From Oscheius onirici (taxonomy: Eukaryota; Nematoda; Chromadorea; Rhabditida; Rhabditidae), in assembly GCA_932521025.1 (NCBI GenBank), contig OW051468.1:2232064-2296063 (forward strand): 64,000 bases of DNA, read 5' to 3'. The position numbers and the translations under genes were made by a program. The notes beneath the pieces are model-generated. The model searched no databases, was not told the DNA's origin, and was given only the letters and a program-made list of their open reading frames with translations. Positions 1-14,930 of this stretch are shown one piece after another (positions within the stretch are counted from its first letter, which is position 1; each line of letters starts with the position of its first letter).

Positions 1-109
1 TCTCATAGTCATGAATGGATTATCATAATCCGGTCTATTTTGGATATCCGATCGAAAATTATTTTTTTAGGATATCCGGTTGAAAAAAAATATTATCAGA
101 ACATCCCTG
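1..109. repeat. Truncated terminal end of a hAT-like MITE
   Basis: The stretch ends in CATCCCTG. Read on the minus strand it starts CAGGGATGTTCTGAT, close to the terminal inverted repeat of the complete element at 58587-58783. Internal GGATATCC motifs lie in an A/T-rich body. The other end lies outside the window, so target-site duplication cannot be tested. Confidence 0.4.
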
Positions 110-171
110 CTACCGAACCGATTGACCCCAAATTTTGGCTAGAGGTTCAGAATCCACCCCATTCGTGCGGC

Positions 172-200
172 TAGACATGGCTCCGGCCCGCAATAAAATC
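172..200 (+). repeat. Isolated terminus related to the 15680-15987 MITE
   Basis: TAGACATGGCTCCGGCCC at the start of this stretch matches the inverted ends of the element at 15680-15987 (TAGACATGGCT and, inverted, TAGACAGGGCT). I found no partner end or target duplication, so this is probably a fragment. Nothing else recognisable is seen from 200 to 627. Confidence 0.3.
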
Positions 201-627
201 ATTTTCAATTCCCGCAGCAACATACAGTAGAATCGCCCCGCCAAATTTCGTAGCTGGACACTCGCTTTAAATACTGGCGCAGTCTCGAATAGTAGCGCAG
301 TACAAAATCTCGTTTTCAGTACAAATTTGATTTTTCTTCTTTTTTCATATATTTTGTGGTTTCTGTCTTGTGATTATGCGCTTTTTTCTCTCTCCACTTA
401 TTATTTTCCTTCATTTGAACCGATCTCTTCTGATCCCTTCTGAGTTCTAGAAAGAGAAGAACCAGATCCGGTACAGTATAGATTACTGGAAGTTCCAGAA
501 CCAGTCTACTAGTCAAGCAACTACCAAGTGACCAGACTTTGATGGTCAAGATATTTCTGAATCAGAGTGAAAGAGCATCAGCGCAGAAAAAACACAGACA
601 AGGGAAGAGTTCCTGTGGAAGTCAGAG

Positions 628-732
628 CAGGGATGGCAAACCTGGCCGGCCATGCCGGGTCAGGCCAGGTTGGCGCCCTGTTTCAAACCTGGCCTGGTCC
701 AACCTGGACTTTTTCGGCCTTTGCCATCTCTG
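628..732. mobile_element. Short hAT-like MITE
   Basis: The left end reads CAGGGATGGCAAACCTGGCC. The right end, read inverted, is CAGAGATGGCAAAGGCC. The flanks are AGTCAGAG on the left and GGTCAGAG on the right (counting the last G of the right end), a 7-of-8 target-site duplication as expected for hAT transposition. The interior is a G/C-rich imperfect palindrome of GGCCAGG units with no coding capacity. It shares its ends with the minimal insertion at 42016-42050 and with 49313-49725. Confidence 0.6.
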
Positions 733-784
733 GTCAGAGTCAGTTCCGGAGAGATAAGTACAGATACAGAGCCGATAGTTCTAG

Positions 785-880
785 TTAGGCATGGGAACGG
801 GCCGGGCCGAGATTTCAGGGCCCGGGCCCGGCCCACCAGTGCCCGGTCCCCAGACTTGGCCATCGGACCGGGATCAGACC
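785..880. repeat. GC-rich palindromic repeat fragment
   Basis: Starts TTAGGCATGGGAACGGGCC and carries repeated GGGCC/GGCCC blocks, resembling the ends of the TAGACATGGCT element family. No clear second terminus was found. 881-1261 shows no gene, apart from a dispersed motif near 1003-1054 that recurs at about 61498-61550. Confidence 0.3.
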
Positions 881-1261
881 AAAAATGAAGCTGGTCATAT
901 TATAATACATTTTAGCGTGTTTTAGAACTAAATAAATGAATCTAAACTATCTAAAGCGCCATGGTGTCTGTGATGGACTCTGTTTGGATGTGTTTGTTTG
1001 TCCGGGATGGGAATCTAGAACTTGGACAGAATATATTTTGTACTTCTGAGCGCCGCAAGCCCCAGGGCGGCGACAGCTGTCGAAGACGGCTGGTAGTAAT
1101 CTATCTATTTTAAATTGCTCTCGCATATCTGTGTGTATGTCTGTCGGAAGCTTTAATTGGCAATCAAAATGGAGCAATTTGTGCGCACATTTTTGAGCTG
1201 ATATTTTGCAGGGGTGATTCTTAGCTCAGTAGAATGCTACATTTAAAAAACAAAAAGATTT

Positions 1262-1330
1262 CCTCTCGGCGGACTCGAACCCTGGTCGCTCCAGCGTGAA
1301 ATTTCCAAACCCACTGCGCCATCCGGACAT
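1262..1330 (-). repeat. tRNA-like element (A box and B box)
   Basis: On the minus strand an A-box match TGGCGCAGTGGG (1310-1321) is followed about 30 nt later by the perfect B box GGTTCGAGTCC (1271-1281). The flanks do not pair into an acceptor stem and the T-stem is largely unpaired, so this looks like a tRNA-derived repeat or decayed tRNA gene. 1331-2490 holds no recognisable gene. Confidence 0.45.
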
Positions 1331-2493
1331 TTGCTGTTTCGACATGATCCCAAAGTCGAAAATCTTTTTTCAAAAAAGCAAACTGTTGGTCTTTCCGAGA
1401 AAAAATTTATTCTAGTTGACAACTTTTTTGTAGGATGAAACCCTGAAGAGTTATGGGCAAAATTGTGTTTTGATCAAAAACTTGGAACGTTTACCATTCT
1501 CAGACGATGAGATCCAGGTCTCTTATATAGCCTATTAATTCGGCCTCGGTGAAACATACATTTTGAAAAAAAGATCAGATTTTCTGGAAGGAGTTATGGG
1601 TCTGAGGACAGCACTTAAAGCGCAACCTAATATTTGAGTACACTGAACAGGAAAATTAGAATGCTCTTGCGCTTCTGTGTCGATATCGATTTCTTAAATG
1701 TGGTTGCGTCTCTCATGACGATTGTTCGTATGCTTGCTTTCTGAAGCATCAATTGGCATGCAGAAAATCAGTCGTGGCGCACGATCACGCATCATGTCTG
1801 TCTGTCTGAAGCTCTAATTCAGGATAAGTAGGGGAGTTTTGTGCGCACAATTAAGGGAAAGGAGGTAGCAGTAACAGGTTCGGACAAGTCAATTTGCAAG
1901 TGCGTGGACGACTTTGATTATTTTCGATTAGGGAGTTAGGACTCCAAGACCCCTCTACTCTTCGGATGTGATCTCGGCCAGGTAAACTAACTTGAATACC
2001 GAATAAACAGCTTTAAACAGAGACTTTCCAGACAGTAGATAATCAAATGTTGGGTTAGAAATACGGGAAAGCGTTCAAGAGGTGTTCTACTACAACTTTA
2101 GCTCCAACGGGGCGATATCAACTGGTGAATAGGGATAGAGGAGAACCACGTAGGGCTCAACGAAATTTTTTTATTTTATAGTTGTTTCTTTCCCATTTTC
2201 GGCAAAACTGCCTGAAACCTTCTTTTTCCTCAAAAACAACCCTGGTGCGAGGTCACGGGTCCTGCAGCGACCAGCTGGCGACGCTTGGAGGGCTTTTTAA
2301 AATTGCCATGCCTCTTTTTCTCTTTTCTACTATCTTTCTTTCACCAAAGTGAATGTTTTTTTGGTCCTCAAAAGTTGAAAAAAAGAAGTATTACCGGCCC
2401 CAGTAAATTTGCACTACAAATCACTAAAAGAGGGTGATCAGCTCAAAGCGAAACGCCTTATAACAACGCAGAGTCTACAAAATTCTCAACTCT

Positions 2494-2583
2494 CAGTTTC
2501 CCGAGGTCGATTTACCCATCATTTCGTTCTTCTGAACTTTCTAAAGAAACTACAAAATTTTGAAACAGTTCGGTCTACCCCAG
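2494..2583 (+). repeat. Direct repeat unit, copy 1
   Basis: About 90 bp beginning AGTTTCCCGAGGTCGATTTA recur at 3891-3978 with scattered differences, including the shared CCCATCATTTCG and a closing CTACCCC. The two copies bracket the GAACACGGAC-rich block and the hAT-like MITE. This suggests a tandem or segmental duplication, or two copies of one dispersed repeat. Confidence 0.6.
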
Positions 2584-3110
2584 GGTTGGGCTTACAGCGG
2601 ATTTTTGGGCGAACACAGACCGAACAGTCGCATAGTTTTTTGGGTCGAACCGAACACGGACCGAACATAGCACTTTTTGTTCGACGTCGAACCGAACACG
2701 GACGTCCGCGTGTCCCAAAGTTCGTCCGACGGACGGGCTGTTCGACGAACAGCGGACACGAACACGGCACGAACAATTCCAAAATATCCACTCCAATTCA
2801 ATTTTTAGAGCAAATGAAGCACTTTGAACATTTAGTCAAAGGAACTTTCATCAAAAACTGTTGGTTTCTGAAAGACGGAAAGAATTTTCAAAATGTATGG
2901 GTCATGGAAAACTTGAGACTTTGGCACTGAGAAAGACAATTTTTTGACAATTTCTAGTTTTTCCAACACGTTTTGCATGTCCTTGTTTGTCCGGCTTTTG
3001 AACTATGTTCGACCCTCGAACAACGAACTTTTGCACCTTCGTGTTCGTCATGCGAACCGGACACGGACTGTTCGTGTTCGGCACAAACGAACAGCGAACA
3101 CGGACCTGGT
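2584..3110. repeat. Fold-back block rich in GAACACGGAC units
   Basis: CGAACACGGAC and its inverse GTTCGTGTTCG recur in both halves (about 2610-2780 and 2990-3105). The left border CAGGGTTGGG resembles a hAT terminus, but no matching right end or target duplication is clear. The open frames across it come from the repeat. Probably a degraded inverted-repeat transposon. Confidence 0.4.
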
Positions 3111-3428
3111 AGACTTTACCCCCCTCAGCGGGTGCAGTACGGGTAAAATCGACGTTGTTTTCACAGAATATTTTTTTCCTTGTTGATTTTCTGTTGCACT
3201 CTCTGAGTCAAAGAGTCCAGAATATTCTTTGTAGCCTCGTCATTCCTAGCCCCTAGCTGATCTGCTTTCGTGCGGAGAACTCCCAAATTGACAGATTCGA
3301 CATTATCCCTACCCAAAATAGACCTGATTCGTCAACAAAAATAATCCATAGCGAAATTCCTAAAATATAGCAGTCGAAGCGGCCGAGACTAATAATACGG
3401 TTACAGCAACACTCATAAGTGTTGCGAA

Positions 3429-3862
3429 CAGGGCTGGGCGGATAATCGCTCATCGCGCCTTTTTTCGATAATCGCAATCGCATTTTTTTCGCCGCGATTA
3501 GCGATTATTGGCGCCTTTTCAAAAATTTCAAATTTTCTTCAAAAATTGAAGAAAATACGTTAAAAATCGTGTTGTTTGTCACATATTTCACTCGTATTTT
3601 CTCCGGAAATGTCAAAACTAGAACAATTTTTACACTGAACCGACAAAACATACTTTTGCACTCAAAAAATTAGAAAAACATCCCGTAAACTCACAAAAAC
3701 ACGCAATTTTCGAAAGTTACTATCCGCTAATCGCATTCGCAATCGCGGATATCCGTTTTGCGATTAGCGGATATCGGCAAATCGCTATCCGCAGCAGTTT
3801 TTACTCCGCGATTATAATCCCAATCGCTAATCCCACCCGATTTTATTATCCGCCCAGCCCTG
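3429..3862. mobile_element. hAT-type MITE with 8-bp target duplication
   Basis: Terminal inverted repeats CAGGGCTGGGCGGATAAT (3429) and ATTATCCGCCCAGCCCTG (ending 3862) are perfect over 18 bp. Both flanks are GTTGCGAA, an exact 8-bp target-site duplication, which with CAGGG ends is the signature of the hAT superfamily. The body is made of diverged GATTAGCG/CGCTAATC units with no transposase frame, so it is non-autonomous. Confidence 0.85.
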
Positions 3863-3890
3863 GTTGCGAACCAAAAATATATCAACACTC

Positions 3891-3978
3891 GGTTTCCCCG
3901 AGGTCGATTTGCCCATCATTTCGGGCTTTTGAATTTCCTAAAGAAGTGACGAAAGTGTGAAACGAAAGCGGACTACCC
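3891..3978 (+). repeat. Direct repeat unit, copy 2
   Basis: Second copy of the unit at 2494-2583, beginning GGTTTCCCCGAGGTCGATTT and ending near GGACTACCCC. It starts just right of the hAT-type MITE. Confidence 0.6.
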
Positions 3979-4296
3979 CCGCAACGTATGTAGGGGCGCG
4001 GCGGACGCTGGCATCGAAATCTTGCTCAAAACCTCGTGGAGCTTTTTTCTCTTTCGTTTCTCTATTTTTCTACCATTTTTTCATGTTTATATAGCAAAAG
4101 GCACGTGCTCCTTCACTTGGAAACAAAAGAAAAACTGGCAAAAATACCGAGAAAAAGACAAAACAATCGTTACGTACGCATTTTCGCGCAGACGCAAAAG
4201 GCTTCGGACGGACAGAGACGACAGCCCCTTCAATAATAGAGATTTTCCCATAAAAAATCCTATATTTAGGTCCACTACTAGCAAGAATCCGTCCAG

Positions 4297-6865
4297 ATGC
4301 GACGGGATAGCTCAGGATGGAGCTACCAAACTATCGAGGACGGTCCAACACTTTGTTCCTTCCAGGTTCGTGCACTTTTTTAAAGTTTAAGCCATTTTTC
4401 ATGTTCAGGGCAGTGTCTACAATGGAACCGTCTCAAAATTAGCTCCTCCGACGCCGAGTACTCGTTCAGCACTGCCAGTTTTGTAAGTTTTATCCATTTT
4501 CATCTAATTTTCCACTAAAAATATCTGAAAATTGTCTATTTTTAAGGCCGGTCAGCCCGATCAAAAATACTACCGCCATAGCATCTGCTCAAAGACGATC
4601 TACTCGCGGAGAAAGCCTCGCCAATCACATCGAAGATCATAGAAGGCCAACGGAGCAGTCTACAGTTCGAAGAACGCCTCCAAAGCAGCAGTACGAGCAA
4701 TTTCGACGCCAGCTTCAGTTTGCCACCGATTCTATGGTCAGTTTTAGCCAATTTCTCGTGAAACGATCTCAGTAGAAAAATAGCAAATGTTGGGTATAAA
4801 ATCACAACTTAAACTATAAGTTTCAGACTACATCCGAGGAGGAAGACGTGAAAGGAAAGGACACGTACGAGAAGGTGCTCAGACTGCGCGAAATGTTCCA
4901 ACAAAGAAGACTGTCAAAAAAAAACAATAACATCTCCTGTGGCATCTATCGGCCCCCTTCCAGGACATTTCTTCATTTTGACCCGTATTTTCGTCCTTTT
5001 TCAAGAAAAACACAATTTTCAGCGAGCAAACTATAGAAAAAGCCCGTCATAGGCCGGAGACGCCACCCACACCGGCCGCAAGACAGGATCTGGTCCGGGA
5101 GCTGCTCGACATCAATCTTAAAAGTTTCAAAGAAATTGGCGTCGGAGATGATACGGTCGGGAGGATTGAGATTCCGCGACTCGTTGGCTCCTCTTCGGCA
5201 CCTTCTGTGCCTACAGGTTAGCACCATTTTATTGTCTGAAACAGGCTAGAATTCCTAGAATTACGACGGTCCTTCTCGACAAAAACGCTCCATTCCTTCC
5301 CTAGTGATCCTCGACAGAGCTCCGACTCTGTGCTGCTGAAAGATTCCGAATGTTCTATACGTCAAGGACGTCCAGAAGTCCGAAAACTCGTTCGCGGCAT
5401 CTTCAACGATGTCTACGACGTGGATACGATTCCGCAAAAGGGCGGACAGAAAGCTCAGTGCGTTTTTTTCCGTTTTTACAAGGGGCTCTGAACTGACTGT
5501 GTTTAGCACAGAAAACTTTTGGATACGCAGCCAAATTCCATTGTGAGCACACCTTATCTAATTTTTGCGTAGCGTACTTAATTGTTGTAGAACAGTTTCA
5601 AAAATGTGGCCATACATTGGTTAGTGTCGAACTTTGGGGTGGTAAATGGGTCTCGCAACAAAAAAACCATTAAACTTTGTGTATTGTCATCTTGTACTTA
5701 CTCAAAACAAGTTTGACTAGAAAAGAAGTTGCTAACCCAGACCGGCTGAGGAAATTCGGGCTAAAAATATTCTTTTGCGGGAATTCCCCCCCCCCCTTGA
5801 AAGATTTGTTAGCCAAACGTTGTTTTCGATATTACCGGATCCTTTCAGCAACTGTTCTGAATTTTTCTGTAAAAACCGAGCCTGCTATCGATGTACAGGC
5901 TGGTGGATTTCTTTCGTAGTCTGTTCGGAACCGTCTTAGAAGTCATGACTCGTTGGACCTTGCTGAATCATCAACTCTTTCCCTTCTAGCAAAAAATCTC
6001 CCGAAAAGAGGTCGGATAATCACGGAAAAGAAGCGGAAATTTTTATTTTCGTGTTTTTAGGATTGTAAAAGCCACTTTTTGATTGAAAAAGAAGGAGATT
6101 TCTTGCCGATGTATTGCCAGTTCGGTTACCGTCGAGTACAGTAATCCCCAAATAATCAGTCATTTTCAGTCAACGTCAGCTGAGCAGCTCTAATCTCCAA
6201 AGTGCCATGGGAATCGGCGCCCGTTCCAGGTCGCAGCCAAGAGTTCCGATTCGGCTGAATACGCGTGCCCGTACCCAGAATTCGGCCTCGCCGGCGAAAC
6301 CGCCGCCATTTTGTAGCAGTGTAAACAATGTAAATTCCCTTTTTTGCTGCTGAAAACCCCGTTAATTTAGAGCGACTATTCGTCAGCAGTCCGGGCCAAC
6401 GAGCAGGAACTGATCAAGTTGGTCCAGACGTACTTTCCGCAGTGGCGAGCCTTTGTCCAGAATCTCATCAATGATCGCAGCGTCGAAAACGATGTGGCTC
6501 AGCGATTCTACGAGGAAATTGAGAGCCGCAGGAAGGCGAAAGAACTCGACATGGCTGTTCATAGGTAGGGCTATTTTTTGCATTTTCGACGTGCTTTTGG
6601 AAGCAGCACGGATTACTGTATTTTATGGGTTTATCAATAAATGAGGTGATTACCGTAATCCAATTTTTAGTGACGAGATCGGGTTATCTTTTTTGCTTGA
6701 CTTAAATTCTCTCCCATTTCCAGATCGGAAGACCAACAGATTTACGAATTCAACCATCAGGACGAGAAGATTGCCAAGCGACTGAGAGAGCAGCTCTGTC
6801 GCGGTCACCCCTCCCGAATGAGACAGCTACGCATCCTGAACCAAGTTCTCAAAGATTCCTGCTAG
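4297..6865 (+). CDS. Protein of unknown function, ten exons, 471 aa
   Basis: Model exons: 4297-4365, 4409-4482, 4547-4736, 4827-4984, 5023-5216, 5259-5457, 5507-5542, 6170-6329, 6371-6564, 6724-6865. All junctions agree in phase and the frame ends TAG. Introns are 38-90 bp except intron 7 (627 bp). The start MRRDSSGWSYQ follows an acceptor-like CCAG, as for trans-spliced genes. The protein is hydrophilic and charged, with Ser/Pro/Arg-rich first half, a segment near 155-185 (TPPTPAARQDLVRELLDIN), and a C-terminal helical part (LVQTYFPQWRAFVQNLI, then IAKRLREQLCR). No signal peptide or membrane segment is seen. I recognise no domain; a cytoskeletal or centrosomal adaptor would fit the composition but is not shown. 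Intron 3 ends in AAG or a nearby alternative, so exon edges there are less sure. Confidence 0.7.
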
Positions 6866-7306
6866 ACGCAATGTAATTGTAGCCCCCTTCTTTTACTTAC
6901 AGACTTCATATCACTTTTGATCCTCAATTTCGAAGCGTCTGACGCCATTGTGTCTCTTTATGTAGGATAAATTACGTTTAGGAAAGAGCTAGACAGTTTT
7001 CTGAATCTTCGTCTTTGGGAATGGTCAAAAGGCTCACATTATGGCAAATTATTTCACCGGATAGCAAACAAGGATAGCACTGCCCTTCCAAGGCTAAAGT
7101 TAGATATTACTCGTCTTCATCTATTACTTCGTTCTGTCGCCGATCTACTGTTTTAAACTCCACTTCATGCTCTCCCTGTCACTTCGTCCCAGTTAACCCT
7201 GTCCTTCCAAAGAATATACCCAAGTCGCAAGAAACAAAGTTCGCGAACTTGCTTTTCCTGCCTGGACTTGTTGAAAACTAATTGTGTGCACAAATCGCAA
7301 TTTGAA

Positions 7307-7641
7307 ATGGACCAGCCGTCTACGACGGCACCTGCTGCGCTCAAATATACAAAACAATTTTTCCAAAACGGATCTCTTGGCGGTCTTTTCAAAGGTTTGC
7401 GTTTTTTGAGAAGCTTTAGAATGAACATACAGATGCATTCACGTGCCTTTGCCCGATCGTTTTGTCTCTGTAAGTTTTGGAATGGAATTATGATGACAAA
7501 CATCAGTAAATTCAGTATAATAAGTTTATTTTGACAGAATCGAGGGGTATCATGCAGAAACGGTCGTTTCTTGGAATCCTTCGCCGCTCTCAGGTCTCGA
7601 CCACTGCCCAGTTTCTTCTCATCCAGGAGGTGACATCCTGA
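7307..7641 (+). CDS. Possible small two-exon gene, 64 aa
   Basis: Frame 7307-7394 (starting MDQPSTTAPAAL) can join 7538-7641 through a GT..AG intron (7395-7537) in phase, ending TGA. The product would be 64 aa, basic, with no recognised domain. Composition is gene-like but there is no family support, and repeats dominate the neighbourhood. The opposite-strand frame over the same bases looks less likely. Confidence 0.25.
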
Positions 7642-8156
7642 CCGAGTCGTGAAGACATCTTCTTGATTGGAGTTGTCTTCTTGTTCGGGTAGACGGCTGC
7701 TTGACTTGGTGGAATCACTGTAGAGACGAGCATCGCTGGCGGAGCCATGAGTGTTGACTTGACAATCCCGCTGTGTCGCAGTTCTGGGATTGGAATCCTC
7801 TTCTATCCACAGTAGATTCTGGCCTTGGTAGAATCGCTGAGGAGCGCTTGAGGAAGCACTCGCACAGCTTGTGAAAATAAAAGCAATTGGTAGCTACTTT
7901 ACAGACATTCCTTGAGAGAAAGACGGAAAAATTTCAGAGCCGTGGCAAGTTTTTCTTCAAACAAGGCCATCTCGCTTCCATCTTCAACAATGTCCCGCAG
8001 CTGCCTATTCTCGAGCCGATCTCGATTCTTCCCTTCACATTTGCTGAAGTAGAAATCATCCAGAGTCAAATCGATTTGCTGAACAGGATGAAGTATCCAT
8101 GCATGAACCTAGTCTTATTGTTCACGTGTGCTTGTTCTCGGAACCAAAAACTTCAT

Positions 8157-8383
8157 GCTAATGTGTATCTGCAAATCATACAGATACGGGGCTGTCTCGT
8201 AGCAAAAATATTCGATTTGAAAAGTCACTTTGTAAAAATCTTGGCTGAGTATCCAATGTTTACACATTATATCAATTTGGCTACAGCACGCAAACATTGG
8301 ATACTCAGCCAAGATTTTTACAAAGTGATCTTTTTCAAATCGAACATTTTCGCCACGAGACAGCCCCACAGATACACATTAGC
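8157..8383. repeat. Long inverted repeat (fold-back element)
   Basis: GCTAATGTGTATCTG (8157) is mirrored by CAGATACACATTAGC (ending 8383), and the roughly 95-bp arms match almost throughout with a loop of about 30 bp. The core ATTGGATACTCAGCCAAGAT recurs at 20937 and 24966, so it is a dispersed family. Frames on both strands here are artefacts of the repeat. 7642-8156 holds no other recognisable feature. Confidence 0.85.
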
Positions 8384-8731
8384 TGCATCTGCATCTGCAC
8401 CAGCTGTGCACCAGGATCTATTTGGGCAAAGAAAAGCTGACGGGCATGATTCCATTATAACAAGACTTTCTGCCTTGGATCCCCTATGACTGGTCCTCTT
8501 ACACTTCCGATCCCGATCAACCTCTTGTTCCTCGAGCACTCTCCAATCTTAGTCTTGCTTATGGCTCAACTTTCGGCCATTTTAAGTGAAAGTGACATCT
8601 TTCCGTGAATAAACTGTTTCTGTTTTGATTTTCTCTATGACGGTCTGCTCCCTACTAGATTTCGGGACTTTTTGAAGAAATCTAATTTTCTAGCTCATGC
8701 ATACATTTTCCAGCCTTGCTATATGCAAAAA

Positions 8732-8975
8732 AAGGTTGTAGTATTTGATGAGTTCTACAACTTTGTAGAACATCAGAAAGCTTGAAAATGCTTCGATCAC
8801 GCTGAAACAAACGATTTTCATTTAGTTTCATGAACTTCAAGCCGAAATGAACAGTTTGCGGCTTCTGATCAGCTGTTCACTGTGAACAAAGCATTATCGA
8901 GCTTTGCTATGTTCTACAAAGTTGTAGAACTCATCAAATACTACAACTTTGCAGAACATCACAAGTTTGAAAAAT
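8732..8975. repeat. Inverted repeat with TTCTACAAAGTTGTAGAA motif
   Basis: The arm around 8745-8790 (GAGTTCTACAACTTTGTAGA) is mirrored at about 8910-8945, with extended similarity including ATTTGATGAG/CTCATCAAAT. Related units sit at 13659-13715, 45784-45845 and 53590-53825, two of them inside introns. No coding capacity. 8976-9933 shows no gene. Confidence 0.75.
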
Positions 8976-9933
8976 TAAACGTGAGGACGAAAAATGAGGC
9001 TTTTTATTTCTCTGGTCACACCCGTAATATGTAGTCACTGACAATACAAGTGGTTATATATAGAAGTTCGCTTTTCTGAAGAACCGCATTCGGGCAAGTT
9101 TCCTGTGTACGTCTGATTGGTCTGGTCGTTTACGAACGGTCAGTTGACCAGGAGGCTCCGCAGAGGGTGGGCGACAGCCCTGGCGGTATAGTAGAGAAAG
9201 CGGGGCCGTCAAAAAATTTTTGCTTTTTTTTTACACTTTTAGCTTTACACAGAATCTGAGCATGAAAGTGCATGACTGAGTTAGAAAATTGTGGTTTCTT
9301 CTCAATGTCCTGAAATTGGAGGAGTAAAGTTACCCAAGATTAATAAGTGTCTTTTAATCGCTTCGTCAAGTCTTCTGAGCCACTTTTCAGTAACTCTCCT
9401 TAAAGGAAGCCTTCGGCTATGCCAAAAATGCCAAAACCGCTGCAGTCACGATCTTGCTTATTTTTCATTGTTTTGACGCTTTGCACTCGTTTTATCTTTT
9501 CTAACTGTGTTTAATCGATTCAGCATCCAATTTTCCACCAGTTACGTCTATTCCGACATCAAAATTATTGTGCTTTGGAAAGAAAAAAATAGGATAGAAC
9601 AAAAACAGTTTTCGCCTTTTCCTTCCAGTTCTGCTATATTTTTGTTATCGGAATGTACTTATCTGATGTAAAATTTGGTGCCGAATCGATTAAACATGGT
9701 TTGGAACCCAAAAAACGAGTGTAAACCGTCGAAAATGCGAAAATAATAATTTTTGAATGAGATCGTGTCGGGACCCTCTGCAATCGTGACGGAGCCAGTG
9801 CAATTGGTCTCGCAGCGATTTTTCGAAGTCTGAGACACGCTTTAAAGCAAGCCTCCCCGCTTGCTGATTAGCACCGTGTATTAGCTGATTAGCGAAGCTC
9901 ATGTACGTCGCCGAGGATCGGTGACCCTCTCCG

Positions 9934-10000
9934 CTGACTGGCCTAGTGGATAACATTATTGACTGTAAAACAAATGAGCAGGGGTTCGATTCCCACATGC
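9934..10000 (+). repeat. tRNA-like element (A box and B box)
   Basis: TGGCCTAGTGGA (9939-9950) matches an A box and GGTTCGATTCC (9983-9993) is a perfect B box at the spacing of a tRNA. The T-stem is only partly paired and the acceptor ends do not pair, so a functional tRNA is unlikely. 10001-10510 is the upstream region of the tubulin gene and holds nothing else recognised. Confidence 0.45.
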
Positions 10001-10510
10001 CTTCAATGTTTTTTGCATTTTTCTGGGATACTCGGGGATGCTTATCTTCCGACATCCGTATATGAAACGGGGATTGGGTACATAAATTGGCTTCAGCATC
10101 ATTATCGAAGACTTTCACTGTCTAACTCGCTACTTCGTTAATATGTTTTATAAGAAGTGTAAACGAATAAGCAAAAGACAATTACCGTGCCAAAGTGCTG
10201 AACCCAGTACTTCAAAAATAGTAAACCATGCAGAGTAGCACTACACCATTTAATCAGGAGTCGAAGAATTTGCGCACGCAAATTCAAAAGGGGTAGCGGG
10301 GGAGGCTCGCTTTAAACTTGCATTGACTTCATTCAAGTTCAATTGAATTCCTCAGTGTCAGTTCTCTGTTGACGCCGCCTCTCTCTCATGGAGGCATGTG
10401 ATTAGGAAAGAAAGAGAGACCCCTGATTGCTAGCATCAGTTACCTGGGAAACGCTGCCCGCCTGAGATTATCATTGTCAGCTACTTCGACTCTCGACTAC
10501 TCTTGACAAC

Positions 10511-14182
<3,672 letters not shown>

Positions 14183-14417
14183 TCTGCATCTTTTTTGCTA
14201 TTCTTGTACTTTTTCCGGTTTTTATAATCTCTGTAGTTCCATCCAGTCACCTACTATACATCTGGAGCAAAAGTTCTAGTTCTTACCTAATCTCCCTAAT
14301 GAATTTCCAAAACTTTCTTAAAACTATGCTTTGAATATAAAGTTTTGTGTAAAAACAACAATAAAAGCCTTGTTTCTTTGGAAACGGAATCAATTTACTG
14401 AAATTGACTCTCGGAGG

Positions 14418-14930
14418 ATGGTCGCGGTGGCCACGAAGAAAGAAGACGAGCTCGCAGCCATGGACACGTCGGAATTGGTCGGAGAGCAGCCGGACAACGA
14501 GCTTCAGTCGTCTCGGCACTGGCTCGTCTTCCAGTCGAACAACTTTGGCCAGCCGCTGGTCACCGAACTGACACTGACCAATCTGGACCCATACCCCGTG
14601 GCTTACTGTCTCAAAGCTCGCGATAGGACCATGTTTCTCGTCTCGGAGCCCTATGGAATCCTGCAGGCGAGGGAAGAGCTCAAACTGAGACTCTACCTGA
14701 AGAGGGCCGAAGTCTGGTCGCGCGACGTCTCCCAGCTACTCGGAAAGCATCAAATCGTCGTCGAGAATCTCCGTCTGAGGGATGGCACAAAGGCCCAGGA
14801 TCAGAAGGCCGGACGCGTCTTGGCCAGGGACATTTTCAAGCGCAGTGCGGAGAAGAACCCGATGCAGAGACTCTTCTGGCGCATCAATGTCGTCCTGAAG
14901 AAGGAAGAAGACGAAGAGAAGAAGAAGTAG
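14418..14930 (+). CDS. MSP-domain protein, single exon, 170 aa
   Basis: One uninterrupted frame starting MVAVATKKEDEL and ending with a Lys/Glu run before TAG. Residues about 35-100 resemble a major sperm protein immunoglobulin-like fold: HWLVFQSN, then LTLTNLDPYPVAYCLKA, then EPYGILQAREELKLRLYL, the usual order of beta-strands around a 'VAYxLK' core. A frame extension upstream to 14331 adds residues unlike the family, so the later Met is preferred. MSP-domain proteins mediate cytoskeletal assembly in nematode sperm or tether membranes. Which applies is unknown, and no transmembrane segment is seen. It starts 235 bp after the tubulin stop, but no strong trans-splice acceptor is evident. The only intronless gene recognised in the window. 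Confidence 0.75.
   Translation: MVAVATKKEDELAAMDTSELVGEQPDNELQSSRHWLVFQSNNFGQPLVTELTLTNLDPYPVAYCLKARDRTMFLVSEPYGILQAREELKLRLYLKRAEVWSRDVSQLLGKHQIVVENLRLRDGTKAQDQKAGRVLARDIFKRSAEKNPMQRLFWRINVVLKKEEDEEKKK

Noticed and set aside
1262-1330. Functional tRNA gene
   Set aside because: A and B boxes are good, but the acceptor stem and most of the T-stem cannot pair, so only a tRNA-like element is reported (same for the other five sites).
2409-2930. 173-codon frame with repeated Arg/Thr/Glu
   Set aside because: Generated by GAACACGGAC repeat units; both strands give similar frames.
4022-4390. 122-codon frame upstream of the ten-exon gene
   Set aside because: Hydrophobic low-complexity start, overlaps exon 1 in another frame, and does not continue in phase.
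7887-8489. 200-codon open frame on the + strand
   Set aside because: It runs through both arms of the fold-back at 8157-8383; frames occur on both strands as expected for an inverted repeat.
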